Positions 6,724-14,855 of a stretch of DNA of 64,000 nt are shown in pieces. The notes beneath the pieces were generated by a model. It worked only from the letters and a program-made list of their open reading frames with translations, ran no database searches and was not told the DNA's origin. The stretch is from Pseudomonas sp. Leaf58. Lineage in GTDB: Bacteria > Pseudomonadota > Gammaproteobacteria > Pseudomonadales > Pseudomonadaceae. The position numbers and the translations under genes are program-made. Positions within the stretch are counted from its first letter, which is position 1. Each line of letters starts with the position of its first letter. Location: contig NZ_CP032678.1 in NCBI RefSeq assembly GCF_003627215.1, positions 124,001 through 188,000 of the forward strand. The letters are read 5' to 3'.

Positions 6724-7944
6724 ATGAAAAAAGTAATTCAAGAGCCAGGATCGTCCCCAATCAAGATCTGGACGAACGACATTGAAGATGCAGCGCTGAC
6801 CCAGTTGAAGAACCTGGCACGCCTGCCGTTCATTGCGCGCAACGGCATCGCCGCTATGCCTGACGTCCATCATGGCAAGGGCTCGACCGTGGGCAGCGTG
6901 ATCGCGACCGACAAGGCGATCATTCCTGCGGCTGTTGGGGTGGATATCGGTTGCGGCATGAACGCAGTTCGCTTGTCGCTCAAAGCTTCCGACTTGCCTG
7001 AGAGCCTGGCCAAGATCCGCGCCCAGATCGAGCGGGATGTACCGCTGGGTGCTGGTGGTCGTCACCAGAAGGATGACGTGCTGCAAAGCAACTACGGCAA
7101 GCTGCCAGTGGCCGATGGCCTCGCTCGGCGCGCCATTGAAGAAGGCGTGTTCGGCGGTGATGTGGGTGGCTGGGAGGCGGCGGTCAAGAAGTCGATGGCG
7201 CAGCTGGGCACCTTGGGCAGTGGCAACCACTTCATCGAGCTGTGCCTGGACGAGAACCAGGATGTCTGGATCATGTTGCACTCGGGTAGTCGCGGCATTG
7301 GCAACATGATCGGCGACTACTTCATCAAGCAGGCGCAAAAGGCCATGGATCGCTGGTTCATCGACCTGCCAGACCGTGACCTGGCCTACATTCCGGAAGA
7401 GTCGGAGCTGTTCAAGGAATACATGGCCGCTGTTGGATGGGCTCAGGCCTACGCTTTCGAAAACCGTGCGGTGATGATGGAAGCCGTCCTCAAGGCGCTG
7501 CGCCTGCAAGTGGGCCGCGAGTTCGAGATCACCCAGGAGGCGATCAACTGCCACCACAACTATGTCGAGCGGGAAAACCACTTCGGCCAGAACCTGTGGG
7601 TGACCCGTAAGGGGGCGATCCGTGCTCGTGAAGGCGACCTGGGCATCATTCCGGGTAGCATGGGGCAACGCAGCTACATCGTACGAGGCAAGGGCAATCC
7701 GCAATCGTACTGCTCCTGTTCGCATGGAGCGGGTCGTCGGATGAGTCGCGCCCAGGCTGTGCGTACCTTCACCCTGGAAGACCTCAAGCAGCAAACCCAG
7801 GGTGTGGAGTGCCGTAAGGACGAAGCGGTACTGGATGAGATTCCAGCATCCTACAAGGACATTGACGTGGTCATGGGTAACCAGACCGACCTGGTCGAAG
7901 TCGTGCATACGCTCAAGCAGGTTTTGTGCGTGAAAGGTGCGTAA
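6724..7944 (+). CDS. rtcB: RNA-splicing ligase RtcB
   Basis: RtcB joins RNA 2',3'-cyclic phosphate or 3'-phosphate ends to 5'-OH ends using GTP and Mn2+. The 406-residue product matches the E. coli enzyme in length (408) and carries the active-site set: MPDVHHGKGSTVG (45-57), VDIGCGM with D75 and C78, GSGNH (165-169), LHSGSRG with H186, HHNYVEREN with H277/H278, SMGQRSYIVRG, and SHGAGR with H334, the predicted guanylylated histidine. The ATG at 6724 follows GAGG. A conserved promoter lies at 6526 and a terminator just downstream. E. coli rtcB is paired with rtcA under RtcR; neither is here. With KptA and the ArfA-like protein it suggests RNA damage repair on this element. Confidence 0.97.
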   Translation: MKKVIQEPGSSPIKIWTNDIEDAALTQLKNLARLPFIARNGIAAMPDVHHGKGSTVGSVIATDKAIIPAAVGVDIGCGMNAVRLSLKASDLPESLAKIRAQIERDVPLGAGGRHQKDDVLQSNYGKLPVADGLARRAIEEGVFGGDVGGWEAAVKKSMAQLGTLGSGNHFIELCLDENQDVWIMLHSGSRGIGNMIGDYFIKQAQKAMDRWFIDLPDRDLAYIPEESELFKEYMAAVGWAQAYAFENRAVMMEAVLKALRLQVGREFEITQEAINCHHNYVERENHFGQNLWVTRKGAIRAREGDLGIIPGSMGQRSYIVRGKGNPQSYCSCSHGAGRRMSRAQAVRTFTLEDLKQQTQGVECRKDEAVLDEIPASYKDIDVVMGNQTDLVEVVHTLKQVLCVKGA

Positions 7945-7962
7945 CCAGCCCTGATCTGGCCA

Positions 7963-7990
7963 AGGCCCGCAGCGATGCGGGCCATTTTTT
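7963..7990 (+). terminator. Terminator after rtcB
   Basis: GCCCGC, loop AGCGAT, GCGGGC, then a run of eight T residues that abuts the next promoter. Confidence 0.85.
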
Positions 7991-8019
7991 TTGGCTGATG
8001 CACCGATTTCCCGTATCAT
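7991..8019 (+). promoter_or_regulatory. Promoter of the methyltransferase-like gene
   Basis: TTGGCT and TATCAT with 17-base spacing, directly after the rtcB terminator and 27 bases before the 8046 start. Confidence 0.5.
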
Positions 8020-8045
8020 CCCCGCACCCTGAAGTGAGAGTTCCC

Positions 8046-8624
8046 ATGCACCTGACCTACGATCAATTGCCGGTGAATGCCCTGGATACCACGGCGGTAG
8101 ATGCGCAGCGCAGCGAAGCACTGTTCATCACCCTCAGTAAAACACTGATCGACAGCTTGGCGCGGTTCTTCGAAGGCAAGCGTGTACTGGAGTGCTATGC
8201 CGGTCGTGGTCACCTCAGTGCCCTGCTTCAACAGCAGGGGATTAACATCAAGCCCACCAGCCTGCAAATGGGCCATGATCAGACCGCCGAGCTCGGCTAT
8301 GTCACCGAGGTCGAGATTTTGAGTGTGCTGGAGGCGGTGAACAAGTACCGCGATTGGATGGATGTGCTGCTGGTGGCCTGGCCAATCTCCGATGAATCCC
8401 TGTACCGGGTTCTGCCAGAGCTGCCTGCCGGCTGCCCGATCGTGTTTATTGGCGAGGTGACCGACTACACCCTCCAGCCATTTCCATTCCTGGGTGGGTG
8501 CGCCAGCGATCGATTCTTCGACGCAGTGCAGGAGCAGCCCGAGCTGACCGCGCAGCTTAAATACCCGACTCGCCGGCAGGACACGATCAAGGTCTTTCAG
8601 TACGTCGAGCCAATAAACGATTAA
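8046..8624 (+). CDS. Methyltransferase-like (Rossmann) protein, 192 aa
   Basis: Residues around 47-60 read VLECYAGRGHLSALL, a class I SAM-methyltransferase motif I (E/DxxxGxG variant with AGRGH). Downstream come an acidic segment (DVLLVAWPISDESLYRVL) in the place of motif IV and GCPIVFIGEVTDYT as a following strand. The substrate cannot be told from the sequence. The start at 8046 is preceded by GTGAGAG. It is monocistronic between the rtcB terminator and the 8637 promoter. A catalytically inactive Rossmann protein remains possible. Confidence 0.55.
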   Translation: MHLTYDQLPVNALDTTAVDAQRSEALFITLSKTLIDSLARFFEGKRVLECYAGRGHLSALLQQQGINIKPTSLQMGHDQTAELGYVTEVEILSVLEAVNKYRDWMDVLLVAWPISDESLYRVLPELPAGCPIVFIGEVTDYTLQPFPFLGGCASDRFFDAVQEQPELTAQLKYPTRRQDTIKVFQYVEPIND

Positions 8625-8636
8625 CCCCTACGCTGG

Positions 8637-8666
8637 TTGACGTCCTGGCTATCGAATTCCTATACT
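8637..8666 (+). promoter_or_regulatory. Type-A plasmid promoter (TTGACG...TATACT)
   Basis: TTGACG and TATACT with an 18-base spacer (tcctggctat...), closely similar to the promoters at 12749, 13830 and 14821. It starts a leader of about 190 bases ahead of the 8860 gene; the leader holds short inverted repeats (for example GACCACCTGGTC) but no gene that I can support. Confidence 0.65.
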
Positions 8667-8859
8667 CAGGGCGTCAGTCAGTTCCTGCGGATCCTGCGCA
8701 GCGAGAGGTCTGATCGCTTGGCGAAGCGGCCCCGCCCGACCACCTGGTCAAGGTTCAAACGCGTGTAACCTGAACTACACCTCTCTTCCATGATGGCTCT
8801 TAATGAGCATGCGAAGTGAAATGGGCGGATCATTGCTTGGCATGCACGGGAGAAGCCTC

Positions 8860-10020
8860 ATGAGCACGATCGATCTGTTTGAATCCAAAGAGCAGCTTTT
8901 GTCATTTCGTGACAGGGTTGGCACTGTCCTGAGCGAAGCACTCTCCACCCGCGTAAAGGGGCGTCGGCTCGATGAGGTCTCGGCGCGGCTGCTGGGCGCC
9001 GCCGACTTCAATACCGCCCTGGGCCTGGTGGATCGTAAGGTAAGCACTTCTGTGCAGTCGATGGAGCCGTTGACCCAAGCACTTAACCTGATCTGGAGGT
9101 TAAGGGAGTACTGCAGGCAGCACGGGGCATACCCTCTTGAGGTCAAGCGCCTGTTGAAGTCGGATGAAGGTATCGAGGACTTTTTTGCGAAAGTAGCCCA
9201 TGCCGCCCTTACCGAAGGAAGTGCTCCAGCGCTGGATGTGAGCTTCCTTGACAATATTTTCCTGCGCCTGCCACGCAAGATCACCGTCGACAATGGCAGC
9301 ACCCTGATTCACCAGGTCTCTAATCACCTGGACAAGCACCTGCACCCTTGCCATGGGCTGATGAGCCTCCATGCCTATTCAGATGAGCGCTCCTGGAGCG
9401 TTGAGCCGCCCCGCCATTGTTCAGCGGTGTACCGGGACGGTTGGCTCGTAGCCGATCGCCAGGCTGTGAAGGGAGAACTCAGCCTCGACGAGGGGGATGC
9501 TGCAAATCATGTCAAGGACGGCCAGATTGGCGGGTTCCGTGGTCGACAGGCAGCGCAGCGTCGATTACTCCAGCACGATATCGACAACCTCCTGGAAAAT
9601 GAATCGAGGCTGAGTTTGCACCTCCGGCGTTCGGTCGAGGAGGATGGGTGGCGATGGATGTGCGATCGTGCCGGCTATGAATCCGTGGAGACATGGGCAT
9701 CTAAAGAGCTGGCCCTGTTCGACGGCATCAAATGCATGGGCGGCTTTGGTTTTTGCAATCAAAACGACTTCGAGCGCATCTATGCCACCGAAGGCTGGTT
9801 CTTCGACTTTTTTGATAGCGACGCTGATGGACTGGTAATCCAGCTCATGGGCTCGGAGCCTGAAGACGACACCACGCCAGCACTGACCGACGAGGAGGCC
9901 TGGGAATGGGTGGTGGCCCAAGCTAAGCTGGGTTCAGCACTGCACTTGAGGGCCTTGGAATGGCTCGGCGAGGTCAGCGAGAAAGAGCGCCAGCGTATCC
10001 GCGAACATACGGGTTATTGA
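8860..10020 (+). CDS. Hypothetical protein, 386 aa, with glyoxalase-superfamily-like N-terminus
   Basis: The ATG at 8860 has GGGAGA upstream; an upstream in-frame ATG (8803) is less well placed. The N-terminal segment RRLDEVSARLLGAADFNTAL resembles the short LA-x-x-LGF-x-x-WN-x-A motif found in plasmid-borne proteins annotated as glyoxalase superfamily. The remainder has regions with many Trp and acidic residues (EEAWEWVVAQAK, FFDFFDSDADG) and no catalytic motif that I can identify. It is transcribed from the type-A promoter at 8637. Confidence 0.65.
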   Translation: MSTIDLFESKEQLLSFRDRVGTVLSEALSTRVKGRRLDEVSARLLGAADFNTALGLVDRKVSTSVQSMEPLTQALNLIWRLREYCRQHGAYPLEVKRLLKSDEGIEDFFAKVAHAALTEGSAPALDVSFLDNIFLRLPRKITVDNGSTLIHQVSNHLDKHLHPCHGLMSLHAYSDERSWSVEPPRHCSAVYRDGWLVADRQAVKGELSLDEGDAANHVKDGQIGGFRGRQAAQRRLLQHDIDNLLENESRLSLHLRRSVEEDGWRWMCDRAGYESVETWASKELALFDGIKCMGGFGFCNQNDFERIYATEGWFFDFFDSDADGLVIQLMGSEPEDDTTPALTDEEAWEWVVAQAKLGSALHLRALEWLGEVSEKERQRIREHTGY

Positions 10021-10037
10021 GCTCATAGGGTGGAAAG

Positions 10038-10061
10038 GGCCGCATTTGCGGCCTTGTTCTT
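10038..10061 (+). terminator. Terminator after the 8860 gene
   Basis: GGCCGC ATTT GCGGCC followed by TTGTTCTT. Confidence 0.7.
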
Positions 10062-10197
10062 AGACGTCGTAAAGTGGCTCAATCGTCACCGCCACATATC
10101 AATATATGAAATAAAAATCTTGATTCCGTGCTGTCATTTACTTTAAAAAGGAAAGTGGACGTTTTTGACGTTCATCCACCCGAGTGAGGACAGTCAT

Positions 10198-10932
10198 GTG
10201 CGATCGTACGTTTTTTCACCTAAATTGTTAAGCGCCAGCGTCTGCATGACGTTGTTGATCGGTTGCGCGCCGATCACATCGCTGCAGCGCAGTGCACCTG
10301 TGGACAATCCGGCGTTCAGGGCAAACCAGGTGCTGATCAATCAAGCCACCAGTGCCTACCTTGAAGGCAATGCCAGCTACTGGGACTGGTTTCGAACGCC
10401 AGAGATTCGACAGCCAGTCAAAAAACCTGCAGCAACCCAGCCTCTCAATATCGATAGCAACCTCAAAGCCAAGGCCCTGGCAGGCACCTTGCAAGCCAAG
10501 CTTGAGATCTCCCCCAAGGTTGCTATCAATATCGCCCCGCTGATCGAAAAAAGCGCCGAAACCCATCAAGTCCCTTCTTCACTCATCGCCGCTGTAGTCA
10601 ATGCCGAGTCGGAGTTTCGCAGTGGCCGGCGATCGCCTGCCGGTGCCGTAGGGCTAACCCAGGTCTTGCCCAGGGTGTGGGGAAAGCAGTGCAACCTCAA
10701 GACCGATGCTGGCAATATCGACTGCGGAGCCAAGATCCTGGCCCACTATTACGAGCTGTCCGGGAGCTGGGGAAAGGCGCTGGCTTACTACAATGTTGGG
10801 CCTGGGAAGTATGAGCGGAGTAGGGCGGCGAGGAAGACTGGGCATCGCTATGCCAGTACGGTGCTGGCCAGCATGCAGCAGATCAAGGCGGGTAGGGAAA
10901 AGCTGATTCGCGAGTCAATTCGGGAGATTTGA
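10198..10932 (+). CDS. Lipoprotein lytic transglycosylase (SLT domain)
   Basis: Starting at the GTG at 10198 (AGGA at 7 bases), the 244-residue product has a lipoprotein signal ending in LLIGC (Cys23) and a C-terminal SLT domain (about 115-235). The catalytic glutamate is E137 in VVNAESEF, followed by the family motifs SPAGAVGLTQ and ALAYYNVGPGKY. Such enzymes cleave the MurNAc-GlcNAc bond of peptidoglycan, forming anhydro ends. On plasmids they often open the wall for transfer or pilus machines, but no transfer gene is next to it here, so this role is only inferred. Residues 30-110 form an unassigned linker. Confidence 0.88.
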   Translation: MRSYVFSPKLLSASVCMTLLIGCAPITSLQRSAPVDNPAFRANQVLINQATSAYLEGNASYWDWFRTPEIRQPVKKPAATQPLNIDSNLKAKALAGTLQAKLEISPKVAINIAPLIEKSAETHQVPSSLIAAVVNAESEFRSGRRSPAGAVGLTQVLPRVWGKQCNLKTDAGNIDCGAKILAHYYELSGSWGKALAYYNVGPGKYERSRAARKTGHRYASTVLASMQQIKAGREKLIRESIREI

Positions 10933-10954
10933 GGGGGCATCCCTGCCCTTTGCG

Positions 10955-11722
10955 TCAGTCTCTTTTGACGACGGACAGAAACGATGCTTTCTTGCCGTTT
11001 TCTGTGGCCTTGGGCGTGGTGTTGCCAGGTGTCCCAGGGGTTGTAGCAGGTGTTCCCTGAACAGCTCTGATAGCCGGCTTGGCGGGCTTCTGGCGGATCT
11101 GCTCCATGGCAAATCGCTCAACCATGGAGCCGCTCACCAGCTGTGACAGCATGCGTTGCGCACCATGCGAGTCACGGGGCACCAAGGCAAGTTCCAGCAG
11201 GTACTGGGCGACATGGTGAAAGATGTTGGTCTCGGTGGCTTCGGCCATGGCGGTGGCCATCATGTCGACCAATCTGCTCTCGAAGCCCTGATCGACCATG
11301 AAAGAGAAAGTCTCGTGCGCGGTTTCTTCGCAGTGCGGCTTGACCACCAGGTTGTTGACCAGGGCTTCCACGTCGGTTGCGATCTCGCGCTGCCGGGCCA
11401 TGCCTGCACCAAAAGCCTCCATGATCATCAAGGCAGTGCGAATGAAGTTGGTAACAAAACCCATGTCCTTGGTCGACATGTCCATGAAGATGCGATCATC
11501 CTCACGGCGGTAGCTGCCAAACAGTGGCCCGAAGGCGCTCTCAATTGCCTTCATTTCGTGGAGGCAAGCGTTCTCAGGGTCGACTTCAGACAGGTCTTCG
11601 GCCTTGGCTTCATTCATCCGATCATTGATTTCGGCAAGCGAATCAGTGTTCGCAACCAGGCCCCGAGTCATCATTTCGTTGAAAAAGTTTTGTAGCACGT
11701 CGGGATTATGGTTGTCTGTCAC
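10955..11722 (-). CDS. Hypothetical protein, 255 aa
   Basis: The start is GTG (11722) with GGGGAG eight bases upstream. A mainly helical, acidic protein (LAEINDRMNEAKAEDLSEVD, TDVEALVNNLVVKPHCEETA) ending in a Pro/Thr-rich, probably disordered basic tail (QGTPATTPGTPGNTTPK). No membrane segment, signal or known motif. It converges on the lytic transglycosylase gene with only 22 bases between them. Confidence 0.7.
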   Translation of the reverse strand: MTDNHNPDVLQNFFNEMMTRGLVANTDSLAEINDRMNEAKAEDLSEVDPENACLHEMKAIESAFGPLFGSYRREDDRIFMDMSTKDMGFVTNFIRTALMIMEAFGAGMARQREIATDVEALVNNLVVKPHCEETAHETFSFMVDQGFESRLVDMMATAMAEATETNIFHHVAQYLLELALVPRDSHGAQRMLSQLVSGSMVERFAMEQIRQKPAKPAIRAVQGTPATTPGTPGNTTPKATENGKKASFLSVVKRD

Positions 11723-11922
11723 GTCGGGCGCTCCCCAGAGTTACGTACACGTGCAAAATAGTGACCTAGAGCGTGCGTGTCAAGAATATCTGGTCGTTTT
11801 TGCGACAAATAAATCAAAATCGTTGTGATGACCAGTAGGTCAACTTTTTTTGATGGTGGGTGGGCCTGGGTCATTGAAAAATATCGATTTTTTCAGAAAT
11901 TGGTTTCAGTGGTCGGAAAAGC

Positions 11923-11951
11923 TTGGCAGCGAAGCCTCGCACGGTTTATAA
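11923..11951 (+). promoter_or_regulatory. Promoter of the 11991 gene
   Basis: TTGGCA and TTATAA separated by 17 bases, 40 bases before the start. The remaining intergenic DNA from 11723 is AT-rich and holds no gene I can support. Confidence 0.5.
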
Positions 11952-11990
11952 ATAAATTGAGAACTAAAATACATCCCCAGGGGAAACGGC

Positions 11991-12662
11991 ATGACCACTA
12001 CCAATAGCAACATCGAACTGGCCAAAAACGACAAGCTTATGAAAATGGAGCTGCGCCTGAAGGACGATGGCAAAATCCACGCCTTCCTGCGCGAAACCAC
12101 GGCAGACGGCGTAGAACTGCCCGTGCGCATGGCTTACGTCGACAAGATCGGCGACGGCGAGAACGCGTTCTTTGTCGTCAAAGCGCCAATGCGTGAAAAG
12201 AATGAAGACGGCAGTTTCAAGACCCGTGCCCGCCAGAAGGATGGCAAGTTCCTCGATGCCCAGGGCAAGGAAGTCGAAAGCGAAGACCAGGCCGAGCGCC
12301 AGTTTGTGCTGCTGACTCAACGCAACGACCCGACCAAGCTGGTCTACGGCCAGATCGGCACCTTGAACATCAAGAACTTCAAGGTGGACAAAACCCCAAC
12401 CGCCATGACCCTCATCACTGCCAAGCTGTGGAGCGACGAGGATGCGTTGGCTGCTGAGCGCATCGCGTTCCGCATGAGCGCCCTGGGCGCAGAGCATGCC
12501 GATTACCCAGCCTTGCAACAGGAGCTGAAGGACTTCCGTCGCAGCACCGGATCCTTTGCTGATTTCTTCATCAACAAAGGCCATCCGATCCTGCGCGATA
12601 TGGGGTTCTCCATCCGTGAGCGCGCCAAGCCAGGCGTTACCTCGGAAGCTGAACTGGGTTAA
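11991..12662 (+). CDS. Hypothetical soluble protein, 223 aa, next to ssb
   Basis: A highly charged protein (NDKLMKMELRLKDDGKIH, FKTRARQKDGKFLDAQGKEV) with a clear AGGGGAAACGGC ribosome site. No known motif is seen. It lies immediately before ssb but has its own promoter and terminator, so it is not in the ssb transcript. Position beside two SSB genes suggests a DNA-metabolism role; that is inference only. Confidence 0.7.
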   Translation: MTTTNSNIELAKNDKLMKMELRLKDDGKIHAFLRETTADGVELPVRMAYVDKIGDGENAFFVVKAPMREKNEDGSFKTRARQKDGKFLDAQGKEVESEDQAERQFVLLTQRNDPTKLVYGQIGTLNIKNFKVDKTPTAMTLITAKLWSDEDALAAERIAFRMSALGAEHADYPALQQELKDFRRSTGSFADFFINKGHPILRDMGFSIRERAKPGVTSEAELG

Positions 12663-12692
12663 TTCTCAGGGAAACCCCTGCAAACCCCAATG

Positions 12693-12714
12693 GGCCTGCC
12701 TTGCAGGCCTTTTT
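12693..12714 (+). terminator. Terminator after the 11991 gene
   Basis: GGCCTGC CTT GCAGGCC followed by TTTTT. Confidence 0.85.
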
Positions 12715-12748
12715 CGTAAAATAATTTCGAAATCGCTTTAAATATATA

Positions 12749-12777
12749 TTGACGACCGGGTATAGGATCCCTATACT
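12749..12777 (+). promoter_or_regulatory. Type-A promoter of ssb
   Basis: TTGACG and TATACT with a 17-base spacer containing GGGTATAG. The 20 bases upstream (aaatcgctttaaatatatat) are identical to those in front of the second SSB gene, so an upstream element is conserved too. The transcript carries the CACAACGCGAG element at 12818-12828. Confidence 0.8.
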
Positions 12778-12839
12778 TTGAATCGTGAACTGGCAACAAC
12801 TAGTCAGACACTCAAATCACAACGCGAGAGGCAAAACCC

Positions 12840-13337
12840 ATGAAAAAGCATATCGTCGTCGGCAACCTGGTTTCCGCAGTTTCCATCTCCAGCCAAAATG
12901 GCCGTGACACCGCCGCCATGACCGTTGCGGTCAACGAGTTCAAGAAAGCTGACGGCACCCAGGTCACCAGCTACCACTCGATCGTCGCCACTGGCAAATC
13001 GGGCTTCCTGGACAACGTCAAGGAATACCTGACCAAGGGCAAGGGCGTCACCGTGGTGGGTACCCCGTTCCTGAGCGAGCGTGAGAAGGACGGCCATGTC
13101 TACCGCAACCCAGGCATCCGCCTGACCCGCCTGGGCGATCTGCGCTTCACCGGCCAGGACATCGCCGCCGCCCCGGTCTCCGGTTCGGCACAGGAGCAGA
13201 AATCGCCTGAGCAAATCGCTGCCGAGCAGCAGGCCGCCGAACTCGCCCAGTCGGTTCAGCACCAGGCTTCGCCACAACCGGCAGGCAACGCCCCGGCAGC
13301 GGATTTCGACGGCCATGATGATGATATTCCGTTCTGA
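12840..13337 (+). CDS. ssb: Single-stranded DNA-binding protein
   Basis: A 165-residue SSB: an OB-fold N-terminal domain (about 1-110: KHIVVGNLVSAVSIS, AAMTVAVNEFKKADGTQV, TKGKGVTVVGTPFLSER), a Gln/Ala-rich flexible linker, and the acidic tip DDDIPF at the extreme C-terminus. That tip binds SSB partner proteins in replication and repair. The ribosome site is GCGAGAG in the shared leader element. The OB domain is divergent from chromosomal SSB, as in plasmid SSBs. Confidence 0.92.
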   Translation: MKKHIVVGNLVSAVSISSQNGRDTAAMTVAVNEFKKADGTQVTSYHSIVATGKSGFLDNVKEYLTKGKGVTVVGTPFLSEREKDGHVYRNPGIRLTRLGDLRFTGQDIAAAPVSGSAQEQKSPEQIAAEQQAAELAQSVQHQASPQPAGNAPAADFDGHDDDIPF

Positions 13338-13391
13338 GTGAGTATCATTCGCATCTAGACTTTACGGTTTAGATGCGCTGAGAATCCAGTA

Positions 13392-13424
13392 AAGCCCTGT
13401 TAATTCAGGGCTTTTCTGTTTTTG
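13392..13424 (+). terminator. Terminator after ssb
   Basis: AAGCCCTG TTAATT CAGGGCTT followed by TTCTGTTTTTG. A second inverted repeat, GCATCTA...TAGATGC, lies just upstream at 13351-13376. Confidence 0.85.
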
Positions 13425-13506
13425 TTTTACAAAATGGTCTAGGTAGCTTTTCGGGCGCTTAGAGTTACGGGATAGCATTAAATTGGTTAAGGGTCATGGG
13501 GGTAGC

Positions 13507-13812
13507 ATGAACGTCAATCTGCCATTTCTGGTGTTCGGTCAAAACGCCCTGGGGGACAGGGAGGTGGCCGTGGTCGAGGTGGATATCTCGGTGGCTCACT
13601 ACCTGGCTGGGGAGCATTACGCCGAGGCCGCGCTACTGGCCCAAGAGCAGGGCCTGAAGCCGCCGATGGTTGCGTTTGGCCCCGAAGAAGTGGGGATCTT
13701 GGCGGATTCCCTGGGTACGCTCAAACAGCTCCTGGTGGGCCGCGAGCGTCTGCAGCTGCTGTTGCAGCGCGCCAGGCAATACGATCTGAAAAATATTCGA
13801 GAAATTGCGTAA
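13507..13812 (+). CDS. Hypothetical protein, 101 aa
   Basis: The ATG at 13507 follows GGGGG. A soluble protein with a beta-rich N-terminus (MNVNLPFLVFGQNALGDREV) and a helical Leu/Gln/Arg-rich C-terminus (LKQLLVGRERLQLLLQRARQ). No family recognised. It sits between the two SSB genes. Confidence 0.6.
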   Translation: MNVNLPFLVFGQNALGDREVAVVEVDISVAHYLAGEHYAEAALLAQEQGLKPPMVAFGPEEVGILADSLGTLKQLLVGRERLQLLLQRARQYDLKNIREIA

Positions 13813-13829
13813 ATCGCTTTAAATATATA

Positions 13830-13858
13830 TTGACGTCTGGGTATAGCATTCATATACT
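13830..13858 (+). promoter_or_regulatory. Type-A promoter of the second SSB gene
   Basis: TTGACG and TATACT, 17-base spacer with GGGTATAG, and the same upstream 20-mer as the ssb promoter. It gives a leader with CACAACGCGAG at 13899-13909. Confidence 0.8.
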
Positions 13859-13917
13859 GAGAGCGTGAATTAGGGAAAACACCCTGATCCAAATAAACCA
13901 CAACGCGAGGATTCACC

Positions 13918-14292
13918 ATGAACAAAATCATTCTTTCCGGCAACCTGGCTGCTGACGTCCGTGTTGGCACCGTCAACGAAAAAACCCAGGTCATCAACGG
14001 CACCCTGATGGTGGACAACTCCTACACCAAAGATGGTCAGCGCGTCGAGCAGTCCATGGCCTACCCCTTCGCCTACTTCGTGGACACCGGCAAGACCGGC
14101 GTTGCCCCGCACCTGACCAAGGGCCGCACCATCACCATCGAAGGCAGCCTGCAGCGCCCTGAGGGCAACCTGGCCAGCAACGGCAAGACTTACCATGACG
14201 TGCAAGTCCGCGTCGACGAAATCGAACTGGGTCGCAAGCCACACGCCCAGGAAGCCGCCGAGCGCGCTGCCAACGCTGCGGCCACCGCCTAA
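13918..14292 (+). CDS. SSB-like OB-fold protein without acidic tip
   Basis: A 124-residue protein with an SSB-type start (NKIILSGNLAADVRV) and OB-fold strands (LTKGRTITIEGSLQRPEGN, YHDVQVRVDEIELG). It ends in an Ala-rich tail (AAERAANAAATA) and lacks the acidic DDDIPF tip, so it should bind ssDNA without recruiting SSB partners. It shares promoter and leader design with ssb at 12840 and may act as a specialised or accessory SSB. Confidence 0.82.
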   Translation: MNKIILSGNLAADVRVGTVNEKTQVINGTLMVDNSYTKDGQRVEQSMAYPFAYFVDTGKTGVAPHLTKGRTITIEGSLQRPEGNLASNGKTYHDVQVRVDEIELGRKPHAQEAAERAANAAATA

Positions 14293-14308
14293 CGGCCAGT
14301 GATCAAGG

Positions 14309-14331
14309 GGTGGCCTGCGGGCCACCTTTTT
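14309..14331 (+). terminator. Terminator after the second SSB gene
   Basis: GGTGGC, a short loop, GCCACC, then TTTTT. The small gene at 14361 follows, so read-through is probably needed for its expression. Confidence 0.8.
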
Positions 14332-14360
14332 CAATTCAAGTATTCGAGGTGCACCCCCTT

Positions 14361-14543
14361 ATGAGCGGTATGAGTCCGAAAAAAATAGAAACCTTGGCAG
14401 CTGAGTGGTTGGCCGGTAACGAATCCACCCGTACGCGCATCCAGCACGAGATGCGTGGCGGCACCAACCTCAACCTGCTGGTCACCGCGATCGGCAAGAA
14501 GGTTCCGGCGCCAGCGCCCGAGGCTCTGCAACAGACGGCTTGA
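14361..14543 (+). CDS. Small hypothetical protein, 60 aa
   Basis: Begins MSGMSPKKIETLAAEWLAGN with GAGGTG nine bases upstream and ends with PAPAPEALQQTA. Mostly helical and soluble. It is flanked by terminators on both sides and has no clear promoter of its own, so it may depend on read-through from the SSB-like gene. Confidence 0.5.
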   Translation: MSGMSPKKIETLAAEWLAGNESTRTRIQHEMRGGTNLNLLVTAIGKKVPAPAPEALQQTA

Positions 14544-14560
14544 TCGTTTGGGAGCAAAGA

Positions 14561-14586
14561 AGGTCAGCTTAGCTGGCCTTTTTTTA
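14561..14586 (+). terminator. Terminator after the 14361 gene
   Basis: AGGTCAGC TT AGCTGGCC followed by seven T residues. Confidence 0.8.
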
Positions 14587-14820
14587 TGCCTCAGATTCGG
14601 GATAGATGAAAATTGGTGGGCATCGGGGCATTGCCTGGAGGGGATCGCTACTTCCGGCTTGCCGGGCTGTCGTACAGGCACCCTGGGTCAGTGAGAACGG
14701 GTGATCGCGGGGCAAGCTCCAACTCATCAGGGAGCTTTGCGCCTGTTCCGGATGGGTGAGTGTTAGCCGCGAAGTTAAGATTATGGTCGACACTTATTTG
14801 ACGGTAATTTAAATAAGATA

Positions 14821-14849
14821 TTGACGTCCTGGTATAGCATCCTTATACT
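14821..14849 (+). promoter_or_regulatory. Type-A promoter without a downstream gene
   Basis: TTGACG and TATACT with 17-base spacing and internal GGTATAG, nearly identical to the SSB promoters. No open reading frame with a ribosome site lies between it and the terminator at 14958. The preceding 14587-14820 stretch holds no gene I can support. Confidence 0.75.
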
Positions 14850-14855
14850 CCCAAT

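Noticed and set aside
6640..8121. Minus-strand 493-codon frame opposite rtcB
   Set aside because: His/Ala/Leu-rich shadow of the rtcB codon pattern; rtcB itself has all catalytic motifs.
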